Origin: Desulfobacter hydrogenophilus
GTDB lineage: Bacteria > Desulfobacterota > Desulfobacteria > Desulfobacterales > Desulfobacteraceae
Direction of reading: 5' to 3'
Length of the DNA: 64,000 nucleotides
NCBI RefSeq assembly: GCF_004319545.1
Contig: NZ_CP036313.1
Location: forward strand, 3,040,501-3,104,500
The translations under genes were made by a program, and so were the position numbers. The stretch's first letter is position 1. Every line of letters starts with the position of its first letter. The notes under the pieces are model-generated. The model searched no databases and was not told the DNA's origin. It saw nothing but the letters and a program-made list of their open reading frames with translations. This document shows, one piece after another, positions 56,310-64,000 of the stretch.

Positions 56310-58586
56310 TCAATCTAAGTGCAAGTTTCTGCAGGCATTGGTACCGTCTTTTGAAGGTAGCGCCTCATTAAATATTTCAAGTAGCTTAACGGTTTGTTTG
56401 GCCATCATGACGCAATTGCCGGAAATAGCATAGTACATGATGCTCAGACGGGTTTTTGAGGATTCTTCCCTGATTCTGGCAATCTGATTGGCATTGTATT
56501 CATCCACAAGATCCCTTAGATAGTGGAACCTTGCAGCAATGTGGTTACAGTCCACAATATCCTTTTTATTGAATGCGATTTCCACCTGCTCAAGAATGTA
56601 AAGAATTTCAGTTTTGATCTCCTTGAGTTCCTCAATCTGGGCAGGTAAAAGTCCTTTGTGCCGATTGGCCACATGCATGGTGGATCTGATTACTATATCT
56701 CTGTACCCGTCGTTAAGTTTTTGGAGACGCCGGATAATTTGGTAATAGTTGAACGAACCTTTGTGATCCCCACGCTGCAGGAGCCGTAACACTTTAAAAA
56801 TATTGGCAATGATTATATTGCTACGCACCTGGAATTGCTTGACCTTTCTGCGATGTTCCCTTAAGGTGTCCAAATCTTCTTGAAACAGCGCATCAAACGC
56901 GGTTCCTAAAGAGACTCTCATGTCTTGAAGATGAAGGGCAATGTGGTCAAACGTTGCTGAAACAGAAGACTGGAAATCTTCCACCTTTTCAAGGTGGTAA
57001 ATGGTGATCTCCTCTTTGGTTTTTTCAGTGCCTTCGTGGTGCTTTTTGTTTCTGCGGATCATGAAAAATACAAAAATCATCAGACAGACCACGCCGGGCA
57101 TTTTAAAATAATAGATGATATTGGCGCTGATAAAAGAGGCCACAAAGGCAATCAGCGCGGTCATAAACCAGCCGCCTATAACTGTTAAAACGCCGGTGAC
57201 ACGGTATACGGCGCTTTCTCTGCCCCAGGCCTGGTCTGAAAAGGAGGACCCCATGGCGACCATAAACGTCACATAGGTGGTGGACAAAGGCAGTTTTAAG
57301 GATGTGGCCATGGAGACCACGGCAGATGCCACCATTAGATTCACAGACGCACGCAGCAGATCAAAGGAGGGCTTTTTCCTGCCCTCAAAATGACAGTCTT
57401 CGGGGGTCGGGCAGATTCTTCTGGCCACAACTCTGCCGATGACGGGCGGTACGATGGCTTTGACAGAAGTGAAAAGGCTGTGGAACAGATTGACAATACG
57501 CCTGGACAGCCAAACAGATTCAAACCGCTCCATACCTTCATCCTGCTGGCCCAGGCTGATTTCTGTTTCAGACACAGTCCTTGCCTTGCGTGATACCCAC
57601 AGGGTTGTCACCATGATGGCGCCTGCAATGAGCATGACACCGGTCTGGGTGTGAACTTTTCCCCCCAGTGCGGCCATGGTGATGTTCATGGGATCAGATG
57701 AGGCCAGCGCTGTTTTAAAGGCATTCAAGCCAGCTAAGGGCACACCGATAAAATTGACAAGATCGTTGGCTGCAAAGGCCATGGCCAAAGCAAACGTACC
57801 CACAAGGACAATGGGTTTAAGAATATTTACTTTGAATACGCTGATGAGAATTTGAAGGATGATGGCTGATATTACGAAAATACCGCCCATGATAATAAAA
57901 GAGTGGCTCTTTACCCATGTCACCATATGTGGATCCATGAATGTGACCCCTTTGGCCCCTTTTACAAGGATGAAAAAGGTAATCACGGTAAGAGCCAGAC
58001 CACCCCATAGCGCGCCGTAATACTTCAGCCTCTTTTCATAATTAAAGGTGAAAATAAGTCTGGATATAAATTGAACTATTGCACCCGAAGCAAATGCTAC
58101 GATAATGGATAATAATATCCCAAATACGATTGTGATGGCTTTGCTCGAGTTAATATAGTCCAAGAGCCCAAGCCCCGAATCGGCATGGGCTGCAAGTTTT
58201 ATTATGGACAGGGCCACGGCAGACCCGAGCAGCTCAAATACAATGGATACCGTTGTGGAGGTGGGCAGGCCATATGTGTTGAAAAGATCTAAAAGCAGGA
58301 CGTCCGTAATCATCACAGCCAGAAATATTGTCAGAAGTTCGGGCATGGTAAAAAATTCGGGATGAAAAATACCTTTCCGGGCAACTTCCATCATACCTGC
58401 AGAAAAAGTAACGCCGGTCAGAATCCCGACACTGGCAATAATCATAATTATTTTAAAGGGTGCTGCCTTTGATCCGATGGAGGAGTTTAAAAAATTAACC
58501 GCATCATTGGTAACCCCAACAATCAGATCAAAAATTGCAAACAGGAGCAGCATCGCTACAATGACATAGCATATTTCAATGCTCAT
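56310..58586 (-). CDS. PiT phosphate transporter with C-terminal PhoU-like domain
   Basis: 758 residues. The membrane part (about 1-520) has two PiT repeats: FDLIVGVTNDAVNFLNSSIG near 22-40 and AMAFAANDLVNFIGVPLAG near 265-285. GLPTSTTVSIVFELLGSAVA and LPLSTTYVTFMVAMGSS complete the signature. A single helix pair then leads to a cytoplasmic PhoU-like helical region (~530-750; LHLQDMRVSLGTAFDAL, RSNIIIANIFKVLRLLQRGD, YFHYLRDLVDEYN-type). Transport is probably Pi with H+ or Na+; the tail may regulate it. A monocistronic transcript is likely. Confidence 0.88.
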   Translation of the reverse strand: MSIEICYVIVAMLLLFAIFDLIVGVTNDAVNFLNSSIGSKAAPFKIIMIIASVGILTGVTFSAGMMEVARKGIFHPEFFTMPELLTIFLAVMITDVLLLDLFNTYGLPTSTTVSIVFELLGSAVALSIIKLAAHADSGLGLLDYINSSKAITIVFGILLSIIVAFASGAIVQFISRLIFTFNYEKRLKYYGALWGGLALTVITFFILVKGAKGVTFMDPHMVTWVKSHSFIIMGGIFVISAIILQILISVFKVNILKPIVLVGTFALAMAFAANDLVNFIGVPLAGLNAFKTALASSDPMNITMAALGGKVHTQTGVMLIAGAIMVTTLWVSRKARTVSETEISLGQQDEGMERFESVWLSRRIVNLFHSLFTSVKAIVPPVIGRVVARRICPTPEDCHFEGRKKPSFDLLRASVNLMVASAVVSMATSLKLPLSTTYVTFMVAMGSSFSDQAWGRESAVYRVTGVLTVIGGWFMTALIAFVASFISANIIYYFKMPGVVCLMIFVFFMIRRNKKHHEGTEKTKEEITIYHLEKVEDFQSSVSATFDHIALHLQDMRVSLGTAFDALFQEDLDTLREHRRKVKQFQVRSNIIIANIFKVLRLLQRGDHKGSFNYYQIIRRLQKLNDGYRDIVIRSTMHVANRHKGLLPAQIEELKEIKTEILYILEQVEIAFNKKDIVDCNHIAARFHYLRDLVDEYNANQIARIREESSKTRLSIMYYAISGNCVMMAKQTVKLLEIFNEALPSKDGTNACRNLHLD

Positions 58587-58811
58587 GATAGTTTTATTTC
58601 CTTTGTGAAAATTGGATATATACGGGCCGGAGTACGCCAGTTCATGTTATCAAAATTGTAACCTTAACATTATTCTCATGTTTTGTTAATATTTTGCTTC
58701 TTTATAAGGCTTTTGACCCTGATTTGGCAAGGGGTTTATCAACCTGCAAAGAGGCGTATCTGTTTTGTGTCTTGTCTATGGTGGTTTAAGGCAGGTGGAT
58801 GGTAACGATGC

Positions 58812-59651
58812 TTAAGAACGGTTTTTCAGAGCTAAAATCATGTCGTAAACCCTTGGCTTAGGGCAGTTTGCCAATCCGGCTATTTTTTTTGCAAGTTCAC
58901 TGGTCCGCTTATTCTGATTCAGACCTTCTATGATCATGGTTTGCATCTGTTCTGCAGATAAACCGATAGGTTGTTCGTCCTCTCCTTTAATAAACAGGAC
59001 GCATTCGCCTTTGATGGTTTCCCTACTTTCAAGGGTAGATAGAAGAACGGATAAAGGACCACGGATAAACTCCTCATACTGTTTTGTCAATTCCCTGGCA
59101 AGACAGGCCTGGCGGTCACCAAATGCGTCTATGGCCGAAGATATCAGCCGAATAACGCGCCGGGGAGATTCATAAAATATCAGGGTGGCCTTATGATGGG
59201 CGGTATCATTGAGAAAGGTGTTCAGTCGGCCCTGTTTTCTAGGCGGAAAGCCCAAGAAGACAAACGTGTCGGTGGGCAGACCGGATGCACTCAATCCGGT
59301 AATCGCAGCATTGCATCCGGGAACCGGAACAATGGGAATACCCTTTTCTCCGGCCTGGGAAACCAGGCGGTAACCGGGGTCTGAAATTAAAGGCGTGCCT
59401 GCATCGCTGATTAAGGCGATGGTGGCTCCCTTCTCAAGCCGCTGGATCAGGTCATGGGCTTTTACGGCTTCATTGTGCTCATGGCAGGCGATTGTGGGGG
59501 TTGTGATGCCGTAATGACCCAGTAATTTTTTGGAATGACGAGTGTCCTCGGCTGCAATCAGGTCCACTTCCTTTAGGATGCGTACCGCCCGGAATGTCAT
59601 ATCCTCAAGGTTGCCTAAAGGCGTTGCTACAATATAAAGCGTGCCGACCAT
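58812..59651 (-). CDS. rsmI: 16S rRNA C1402 2'-O-methyltransferase
   Basis: 279 residues from ATG at 59651; an ATG nine bases earlier lies too close to AAGG. Tetrapyrrole-methylase fold: GTLYIVATPLGNLEDMTFRA, AAEDTRHSKKLLGHYGI, LISDAGTPLISDPGYRLV, PVPGCNAAITGLSASGL, FLGFPPRKQGRL and LARELTKQYEEFIRG. It ends the minus-strand ribosome/tRNA gene block and follows yraN by two bases. Confidence 0.95.
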   Translation of the reverse strand: MVGTLYIVATPLGNLEDMTFRAVRILKEVDLIAAEDTRHSKKLLGHYGITTPTIACHEHNEAVKAHDLIQRLEKGATIALISDAGTPLISDPGYRLVSQAGEKGIPIVPVPGCNAAITGLSASGLPTDTFVFLGFPPRKQGRLNTFLNDTAHHKATLIFYESPRRVIRLISSAIDAFGDRQACLARELTKQYEEFIRGPLSVLLSTLESRETIKGECVLFIKGEDEQPIGLSAEQMQTMIIEGLNQNKRTSELAKKIAGLANCPKPRVYDMILALKNRS

Positions 59652-59653
59652 TG

Positions 59654-60028
59654 TTAACATCCTTGAAAGGCATTGGGTATCACAGTGATATCACAGGCCG
59701 TGTGTGAACTATCCTTGTATAGCACTTCTACCACATCAAATCGCAGCCGGGTGTTGGTTATTTTATTCAGGCTCAGATAGTACTGGGCACCCATGATAAT
59801 TTTTTTCTGCTTGGCTATTGTAACACCTTCCCGGGGCAAACCTTTCTTAACGCCTGTCCGGGTTTTTACTTCAATAAAGCACAAGGTCTCGTTGTCATTT
59901 GCAATGATATCGATTTCAAACAGTGGGGTTGAATAATTGGATTCCAATACTTTATAGCCCCGGGACAAAAGGAACTGCCGGGCAGCTATTTCTCCCTTTT
60001 TGCCGAGCTGTTTTCCGCTAAGGCTCAT
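59654..60028 (-). CDS. yraN: UPF0102 nuclease-fold protein (YraN)
   Basis: 124 residues. Restriction-endonuclease-like pattern: GKKGEIAARQFLLSRGYKVL, EIDIIANDNETLCFIEVKTRT (D..ExK), YYLSLNKITNTRLRFDVVEV. The function is not settled; YraN is often encoded next to rnhB, as here, with a four-base overlap. Confidence 0.92.
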   Translation of the reverse strand: MSLSGKQLGKKGEIAARQFLLSRGYKVLESNYSTPLFEIDIIANDNETLCFIEVKTRTGVKKGLPREGVTIAKQKKIIMGAQYYLSLNKITNTRLRFDVVEVLYKDSSHTACDITVIPNAFQGC

Positions 60029-60651
60029 ATATCTTTTACACCCTTGAAACTTTTACGATGAACAGGGCAGGGACCATGGGTCAGGATCGCCTCTTTATGG
60101 GCTTTGGTTGGATATCCTTTATGGCGCTTAAGGCCGTATTCGGGATATTGTAAATCAAGCTCTGCCATGATCCGGTCCCGTGTAACCTTGGCTATAATAG
60201 AGGCCGCTGCAATGGACAGACTTAACGCGTCTCCTTTTATAACGGACCGCTGGTCAATGGTGCTGTTTATTGTAAATTTGCCGTCAATGAGCAGATAATC
60301 CGGTCTAACCTGCAGGTCTTCAACCGCCCGTTTCATGGAGAGCAGAGATGCCTGCAAAATATTAATTCGGTCAATTTCCTCATGGTCGGCCATGCCTATA
60401 CCAAAGGCAATGGCATGGTTTTGGATCACTGGAAAAAGTGTCTCTCTTTTTTTTTCGGAAAGCTTTTTAGAATCATTGATGCCCGGAACATCAAAACTAT
60501 CAGGCAGCACCACCGCCGCAGATACGACGGGGCCGGCAAGGGGTCCCCTGCCGGCCTCATCAACACCTGCAATTACTTTATATCCGCTCAACATAGCCTG
60601 TTTTTCAAAGGCCAGCATGTCGGCTGAAAAGCTGCCTCGGATATCAGGCAA
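60025..60651 (-). CDS. rnhB: Ribonuclease HII
   Basis: 208 residues. It cuts RNA in RNA:DNA hybrids and removes single ribonucleotides. Catalytic acids are in [20 protein letters not shown] (Asp, Glu), YLLIDGKF and [14 protein letters not shown]. It also has a [15 protein letters not shown] end. The TTG at 60651 overlaps the rplS stop by eight bases; the ATG at 60618 is an alternative start. Confidence 0.94.
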   Translation of the reverse strand: MPDIRGSFSADMLAFEKQAMLSGYKVIAGVDEAGRGPLAGPVVSAAVVLPDSFDVPGINDSKKLSEKKRETLFPVIQNHAIAFGIGMADHEEIDRINILQASLLSMKRAVEDLQVRPDYLLIDGKFTINSTIDQRSVIKGDALSLSIAAASIIAKVTRDRIMAELDLQYPEYGLKRHKGYPTKAHKEAILTHGPCPVHRKSFKGVKDI

Positions 60652-60997
60652 AGCGTTTTTCTTTGATTCTTGCAGCTTTGCCGCGCAGATTTCTCAAATA
60701 GTAAAGTTTGGATCGTCTTATCCGTCCCCGGGTGACCACTTCAACTTTGTCAATGGCCGGAGAAAACAGAGGGAAAATTCTTTCAACGCCGACGCCACCT
60801 GAAATTTTTCTAACGGTGAACCGGGCGCTGGAAAGGCCTTTGGTCTTTTTGATAACCACGCCCTGGAAAACCTGGATACGTTCCTTTTCACCTTCTCTGA
60901 TTTTTACATGAACCTTTACGGTATCCCCGGAATCGAAATTCGGAATGTCAAGGCGCATCTGTTCTTTCTCAATCTTTTGGATTAGGTTTACTGTCAT
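60644..60997 (-). CDS. rplS: Ribosomal protein bL19
   Basis: 117 residues. The sequence [52 protein letters not shown], and [19 protein letters not shown] is characteristic. RBS AAGGAAC. Found between the RNA methyltransferase and rnhB. The dispersed repeat E lies in its 116-bp upstream gap. Confidence 0.98.
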   Translation of the reverse strand: MTVNLIQKIEKEQMRLDIPNFDSGDTVKVHVKIREGEKERIQVFQGVVIKKTKGLSSARFTVRKISGGVGVERIFPLFSPAIDKVEVVTRGRIRRSKLYYLRNLRGKAARIKEKRFA

Positions 60998-61012
60998 GTT
61001 TTGTTCCTTCTA

Positions 61013-61110
61013 TTTTTTATATGAAAGTCACAATAAATTTTTGAATTGTTGTTGTTTCTTTGCTGTGGGTTGCCTCTGGCTGGTGATAGGCCAGATTCGC
61101 CCATGCTGTT
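61013..61110 (-). repeat. Dispersed ~100-bp repeat, copy E (minus orientation)
   Basis: Read on the minus strand: GAACAGCATGGGCGAATCTG, GCCTATCACCAGCC, AACCCACAGCAAAGAAACAA, then CAACAATTC and GACTTTCATATAAAAAA. It parallels copy B throughout and sits in the gap between the RNA methyltransferase and rplS, so it is transcribed as part of the operon or holds an internal end. Confidence 0.7.
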
Positions 61111-61113
61111 CTT

Positions 61114-61752
61114 TCAGCCATTTATTAATCTGTCTAAATATATGGACGCTGCAGACCTGACGCTTAAGTGATTATATGATCCTGACCCCTGTATGGGTTC
61201 AAGGATATGGTCACACTGCTTGATCACTTCCGGTGCCAGCCCCCATGCCGTGCCAAAAACAAGCACATGGGGGGCATGAGCCTTCAATTCCTGCCCAAGC
61301 TTTCTGCAACTGCGTGTGACGCCATCGCTGTTGGCGCTGGTAGCAACTTTTACCACGGCCTGCCCCTGTTCATTTTCTATATCAGTGCAGACGGCTTTAA
61401 ATGTATCCGCTACCCTCACCCGTTCAAGGGCAGATTTTCGTGCCGGATTAACCCTTCCTCCATGGCCATGGGTCCAGTGGTCCATAATCTGGAAGGCCAG
61501 GGTTCTCTGGTCTTCATAGGGGGTGACCACATAATAGGCCTTTACCCCAAATGTCCGGCCTGCCCTGGCAATGTCATGCAGATCCATGTTGGTCAGAGCT
61601 GATCCTATGATCTGCCCATTTTTATTGACCACTGGGTAGTGGATTAGTGCCAGGTAAAGATTTAGTGCCACGGGATCCTTGCTTAAATTCAGATCTTTGG
61701 TGTTGCGTTGATCATTTTGTTCATCGCTTGAACTCGCTATAGGTGAACTCAT
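61114..61752 (-). CDS. SPOUT-type RNA methyltransferase (TM1570-like)
   Basis: 212 residues. N-terminal Ser/Gln-rich tail (about 1-25), then LNLYLALIHYPVVNKNGQII, TNMDLHDIARAGRTFGVKAYYVV, VFGTAWGLAPEVI and HILEPIQGSGSYNHLSVRSAASIYLDRL. The knot-forming C-terminal motif supports a SPOUT methyltransferase of the Methyltrn_RNA_4 group. The target is unknown. It overlaps the trmD stop by four bases. Confidence 0.85.
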   Translation of the reverse strand: MSSPIASSSDEQNDQRNTKDLNLSKDPVALNLYLALIHYPVVNKNGQIIGSALTNMDLHDIARAGRTFGVKAYYVVTPYEDQRTLAFQIMDHWTHGHGGRVNPARKSALERVRVADTFKAVCTDIENEQGQAVVKVATSANSDGVTRSCRKLGQELKAHAPHVLVFGTAWGLAPEVIKQCDHILEPIQGSGSYNHLSVRSAASIYLDRLING

Positions 61753-62501
61753 TTATGGATCAACGCCTCAAGTTCCCGGCACCACTGCCGCAAAATTTCT
61801 TTTTCTTCATTATCCGGCGTCCGGGTTTCAAACAGGTCCGGGCGCTTGATAAAGGTTCGTTCCAGAGCAGAGCGCCTGCGCCACTGCCGTATCTTTTCAT
61901 GGTTCCCGGACAAGAGCAGCCCGGGCACGGTCATGTCCTCATATACCTCGGGCCGGGTGTACTGGGCATATTCCAGGCGGTTGTCCATAAACGATTCACA
62001 CTGGGATGATTCATTGCTCCCAAGAACCCCGGGGATCATTCTGGCAACAGCATCAATCACTGCCATGGCAGCAATTTCTCCGCCGGTCATCACAAAATCC
62101 CCCACGCAGATCTCTTCATCGACCTGGCGGGTATATACCCGCTCGTCAATCCCCTCGTATCGGCCACAGATCAGAATAAGGTCCTGCCTGGATGTGGCGA
62201 GTTCACAGGCCCGGGCCTGGGTAAAGGGCCTGCCCTGGGGGCTTAAACACACCACCCGAGGACTGCTGGACATCAGCCTGGCAGAATCAATTGCCTTTTC
62301 CAACGGCCCCGGCATCATTACCATGCCGCTTCCCCCGCCGTAGGGGCGATCATCCACGCTGTTATGCCGATCGGAAGCAAAATCCCGGATATTGATGCTG
62401 TCCGCGCTGATAACCTCCCGCTTCAAAGCCCTGGCCATGATGCCGTTCGTAAAAAAAGCCTCCATAAATTCCGGAAACAGTGTCAGTACGGTAAACTTCA
62501 T
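61749..62501 (-). CDS. trmD: tRNA (guanine-N1-37)-methyltransferase
   Basis: 250 residues from ATG at 62501 (an in-frame TTG six bases earlier is less likely). Methylates G37 next to the anticodon. Motifs are FTVLTLFPEFMEAF, RDFASDRHNSVDDRPYGGGSGMVM, LSPQGRPF, LICGRYEGIDERV, DEEICVGDFVMTGGEIAAM and VPGLLLSGNHEKIRQWRR. Placed between rimM and the RNA methyltransferase, as usual. Confidence 0.97.
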   Translation of the reverse strand: MKFTVLTLFPEFMEAFFTNGIMARALKREVISADSINIRDFASDRHNSVDDRPYGGGSGMVMMPGPLEKAIDSARLMSSSPRVVCLSPQGRPFTQARACELATSRQDLILICGRYEGIDERVYTRQVDEEICVGDFVMTGGEIAAMAVIDAVARMIPGVLGSNESSQCESFMDNRLEYAQYTRPEVYEDMTVPGLLLSGNHEKIRQWRRRSALERTFIKRPDLFETRTPDNEEKEILRQWCRELEALIHK

Positions 62502-62509
62502 GGGCAAAA

Positions 62510-63052
62510 TCAGTCCGTGATAAACCCTTCGGGCAACTCGGTTGTAATCACACCGGTGTCAAGGTTTACATCTTTGACAAATGCTGCATTCATAGGGATT
62601 AACACTTCCTGTTTTCCCTGGGGCGTTTTATCCGTAACAACCAGGATATCATCTGCGCCTGTGGGAAAAAGCTGGGCTACTTTTCCAAGTTTCCCTTCAC
62701 AGGTATCCACAACCGTCAATCCGATCAGATCCTGCCAGTACCAGGTATCTTCATCCAGGTCCGGCAGGTTGGTTTTATCAACCAGGACAAGTTTTCCCAC
62801 AAGGCCTTCCGAGGCTTCCCGGGTACTGACCCCTTCAAGAGTTAACAGCACTCCCTTTTTATACCTGCCGGTTTTAATTATTATATATTCCCGACCAAGG
62901 TCCTGGGGATCCCCCTCATTTTTGAGCACCACGGCAAGCCCTTGGGTAAACGTGTCAGGCGACTGAGCCCAAGACCACACTTTTAGATTTCCCCCAAGGC
63001 CGTGAACGCCCGTGATCTTGCCGATGGTCAGCCAGGTGTCCGAACATTCCAT
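62510..63052 (-). CDS. rimM: 16S rRNA processing protein RimM
   Basis: 180 residues. N-terminal barrel: TIGKITGVHGLGGNLKVWSW, LTLEGVSTREASEGLVGKLV. C-terminal PRC-barrel: WYWQDLIGLTVVDTCEGKLG, DILVVTDKTPQGKQEVLIP, VDTGVITTELPEG-like end. It binds uS19 during 30S assembly. Four bases lie between its ATG and the stop of khpA. Confidence 0.95.
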   Translation of the reverse strand: MECSDTWLTIGKITGVHGLGGNLKVWSWAQSPDTFTQGLAVVLKNEGDPQDLGREYIIIKTGRYKKGVLLTLEGVSTREASEGLVGKLVLVDKTNLPDLDEDTWYWQDLIGLTVVDTCEGKLGKVAQLFPTGADDILVVTDKTPQGKQEVLIPMNAAFVKDVNLDTGVITTELPEGFITD

Positions 63053-63056
63053 GGAA

Positions 63057-63287
63057 CTACTCGATGATTTCCAGTACCGTGCGTTTTTTCATCTTTGTGG
63101 CCGCGGCACTTAGGATTGTTCTCATGGCCCTGGCTGATCTGCCCTGTTTACCGATAACCTTGCCGAGGTCTTCCTTTGCCACCTTGAGTTCAAGCACGGA
63201 AGTCTGGTCACCTGTTACTTCAGATACCTGAACCTCATCGGGATTGTCTACCAATGCCTTTGCTAAATACTCAATCAGCTCTTTCAT
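63057..63287 (-). CDS. khpA: KH-domain RNA-binding protein KhpA
   Basis: 76 residues. KH-fold signature [20 protein letters not shown] with the GxxG loop (GKQG). The front half is [20 protein letters not shown]. It commonly sits between rpsP and rimM. RBS AGGAGA. Confidence 0.93.
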   Translation of the reverse strand: MKELIEYLAKALVDNPDEVQVSEVTGDQTSVLELKVAKEDLGKVIGKQGRSARAMRTILSAAATKMKKRTVLEIIE

Positions 63288-63369
63288 AAAAACGTCTCCT
63301 AATCAATGACATAAGGGCCCGGCTGTTTTCAAGGCGTATCCAGCGGTTTTATCCTTATTAAGGGTGTCC

Positions 63370-63624
63370 TTAGGCAGAAACGCTTTGCGCGCTCTGTTTT
63401 TTAAGGATACTTTTTACTGTTGTAGTGGGTATTGCACCCTGTTCCAGCCAGAACTGAACCCGGTCTTGTTTCAGATTGATAACGGCAGGATCCTGCATGG
63501 GGTCATAGGTGCCGACGGCTTCAAGAAACTTGCCGTCCCTGGGTGCCTCAATATCAGCGGCAACGATTCTATAAAAGGGTTTCTTTTTGGTGCCTTTACG
63601 GGTAAGTCTGAGTTTTACAGCCAT
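63370..63624 (-). CDS. rpsP: Ribosomal protein bS16
   Basis: 84 residues: [44 protein letters not shown] and [17 protein letters not shown]. Standard bS16. RBS AAGGAG, 16 bp after the ffh stop. The 82-bp gap to khpA shows no gene. Confidence 0.98.
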   Translation of the reverse strand: MAVKLRLTRKGTKKKPFYRIVAADIEAPRDGKFLEAVGTYDPMQDPAVINLKQDRVQFWLEQGAIPTTTVKSILKKQSAQSVSA

Positions 63625-63640
63625 AGTCTTTGTCGTCTCC

Positions 63641-64000
63641 TTAGAATGGAAGCATACTCCGAAGAGAATTCATGCCGCCTTTATTAAATTTTTTCATCAT
63701 TTTCATGGACTGGGTGTAGCTTTTAAGCAGTTTATTCACATCCTGAATCGATGTTCCCGAACCAAGGGCAATCCGTCTTTTGCGGGACGCTTTTATGATT
63801 GCATGTTTGGTTCGTTCCTCCGGGGTCATGGAGTTAATAATTGCCTCTATTTTTATAAATTCTTTATCGTTAATGTTCAAATCTTTGAGCATCTTTTTAT
63901 TTACCCCGGGCAGCATGCCTAAAAGATCCTTTATGGATCCCATTTTGCGAACCTGCTGCATTTGATTTTTAAAATCTTCCAGGGTAAATTGATTTTTTCT
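63641..64000 (-). CDS. ffh: Signal recognition particle protein Ffh, 3' part
   Basis: Only the last 119 codons are in the window; the gene enters from the right edge without a start. This is the C-terminal M domain: [59 protein letters not shown] and [15 protein letters not shown]. It binds signal sequences and 4.5S RNA. The first gene of the ribosome/tRNA block on the minus strand. Confidence 0.97.
   Translation of the reverse strand, partial: RKNQFTLEDFKNQMQQVRKMGSIKDLLGMLPGVNKKMLKDLNINDKEFIKIEAIINSMTPEERTKHAIIKASRKRRIALGSGTSIQDVNKLLKSYTQSMKMMKKFNKGGMNSLRSMLPF

Overview
The window reads as a chromosome segment of a flagellated, sulfate-reducing Desulfobacterota, most like the Desulfobacteraceae. 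The reasons are a complete Qrc menaquinone reductase operon (13.5-18.7 kb), a codon-optimised ATP sulfurylase gene (54.3-55.5 kb), cytochrome c maturation genes of the ResB/CcsA type, and housekeeping gene orders common in that group. No plasmid or phage backbone is seen; every long gene looks chromosomal.

Layout. 0-1 kb: 5' part of a flagellin gene on the minus strand with a sigma-28-type promoter. 1.3-2.6 kb: palindromic repeats and a diverged IS481-like transposase. 2.7-8.5 kb: tRNA-Pro, purA-tadA, hemL-mpl and small proteins including a hemerythrin that has lost two iron ligands. 9-13 kb: recD, then resB-ccsA. 13.3-18.7 kb: qrcABCD plus an overlooked 52-residue membrane protein. 18.8-31.7 kb: fliD (minus) divergent from flgD-flgE-flgN-flgK-flgL, all oversized by modular insertions. 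31.7-44 kb: TolB-like lipoprotein-type gene, gatB, queA-tgt, hypA-hypB-MEMO, an FAD oxidoreductase paired with a rhodanese-ferritin fusion, a sugar isomerase preceded by a GEMM-like RNA, and gltX. 43.8-51.3 kb: rpmF-acpP-rpiB-glyA-dCMP deaminase-nrdR-ribD-ribE-ribBA-ribH-nusB, all plus strand. 51.4-56 kb: MBL hydrolase, a probable new selenoprotein (DUF1573-type, in-frame TGA replacing the first Cys of a CGC motif), a HAD phosphatase and sat. 56.3-64 kb, minus strand: PiT phosphate transporter, then the classical ffh-rpsP-khpA-rimM-trmD-RNA methyltransferase-rplS-rnhB-yraN-rsmI block.

How the genes work together. Sat activates sulfate. Qrc moves periplasmic electrons (from hydrogen or formate through type I cytochrome c3) to menaquinone, and ResB/CcsA attach the haems that QrcA needs. 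HypA/HypB supply nickel for hydrogenases, which are encoded elsewhere. The flagellar block supplies hook, hook-filament junction, cap and filament. The 44-51 kb block links one-carbon, nucleotide and riboflavin synthesis.

The most interesting items are the candidate selenoprotein at 52739-53443, the small Qrc-associated protein at 18515-18673, a family of about 100-bp dispersed intergenic repeats (six copies here), a second family with a shared terminal inverted repeat, a duplicated tail of the MEMO gene, and secreted beta modules shared between FlgL and FliD. All coordinates were read by eye, and no similarity search or RNA folding was run.
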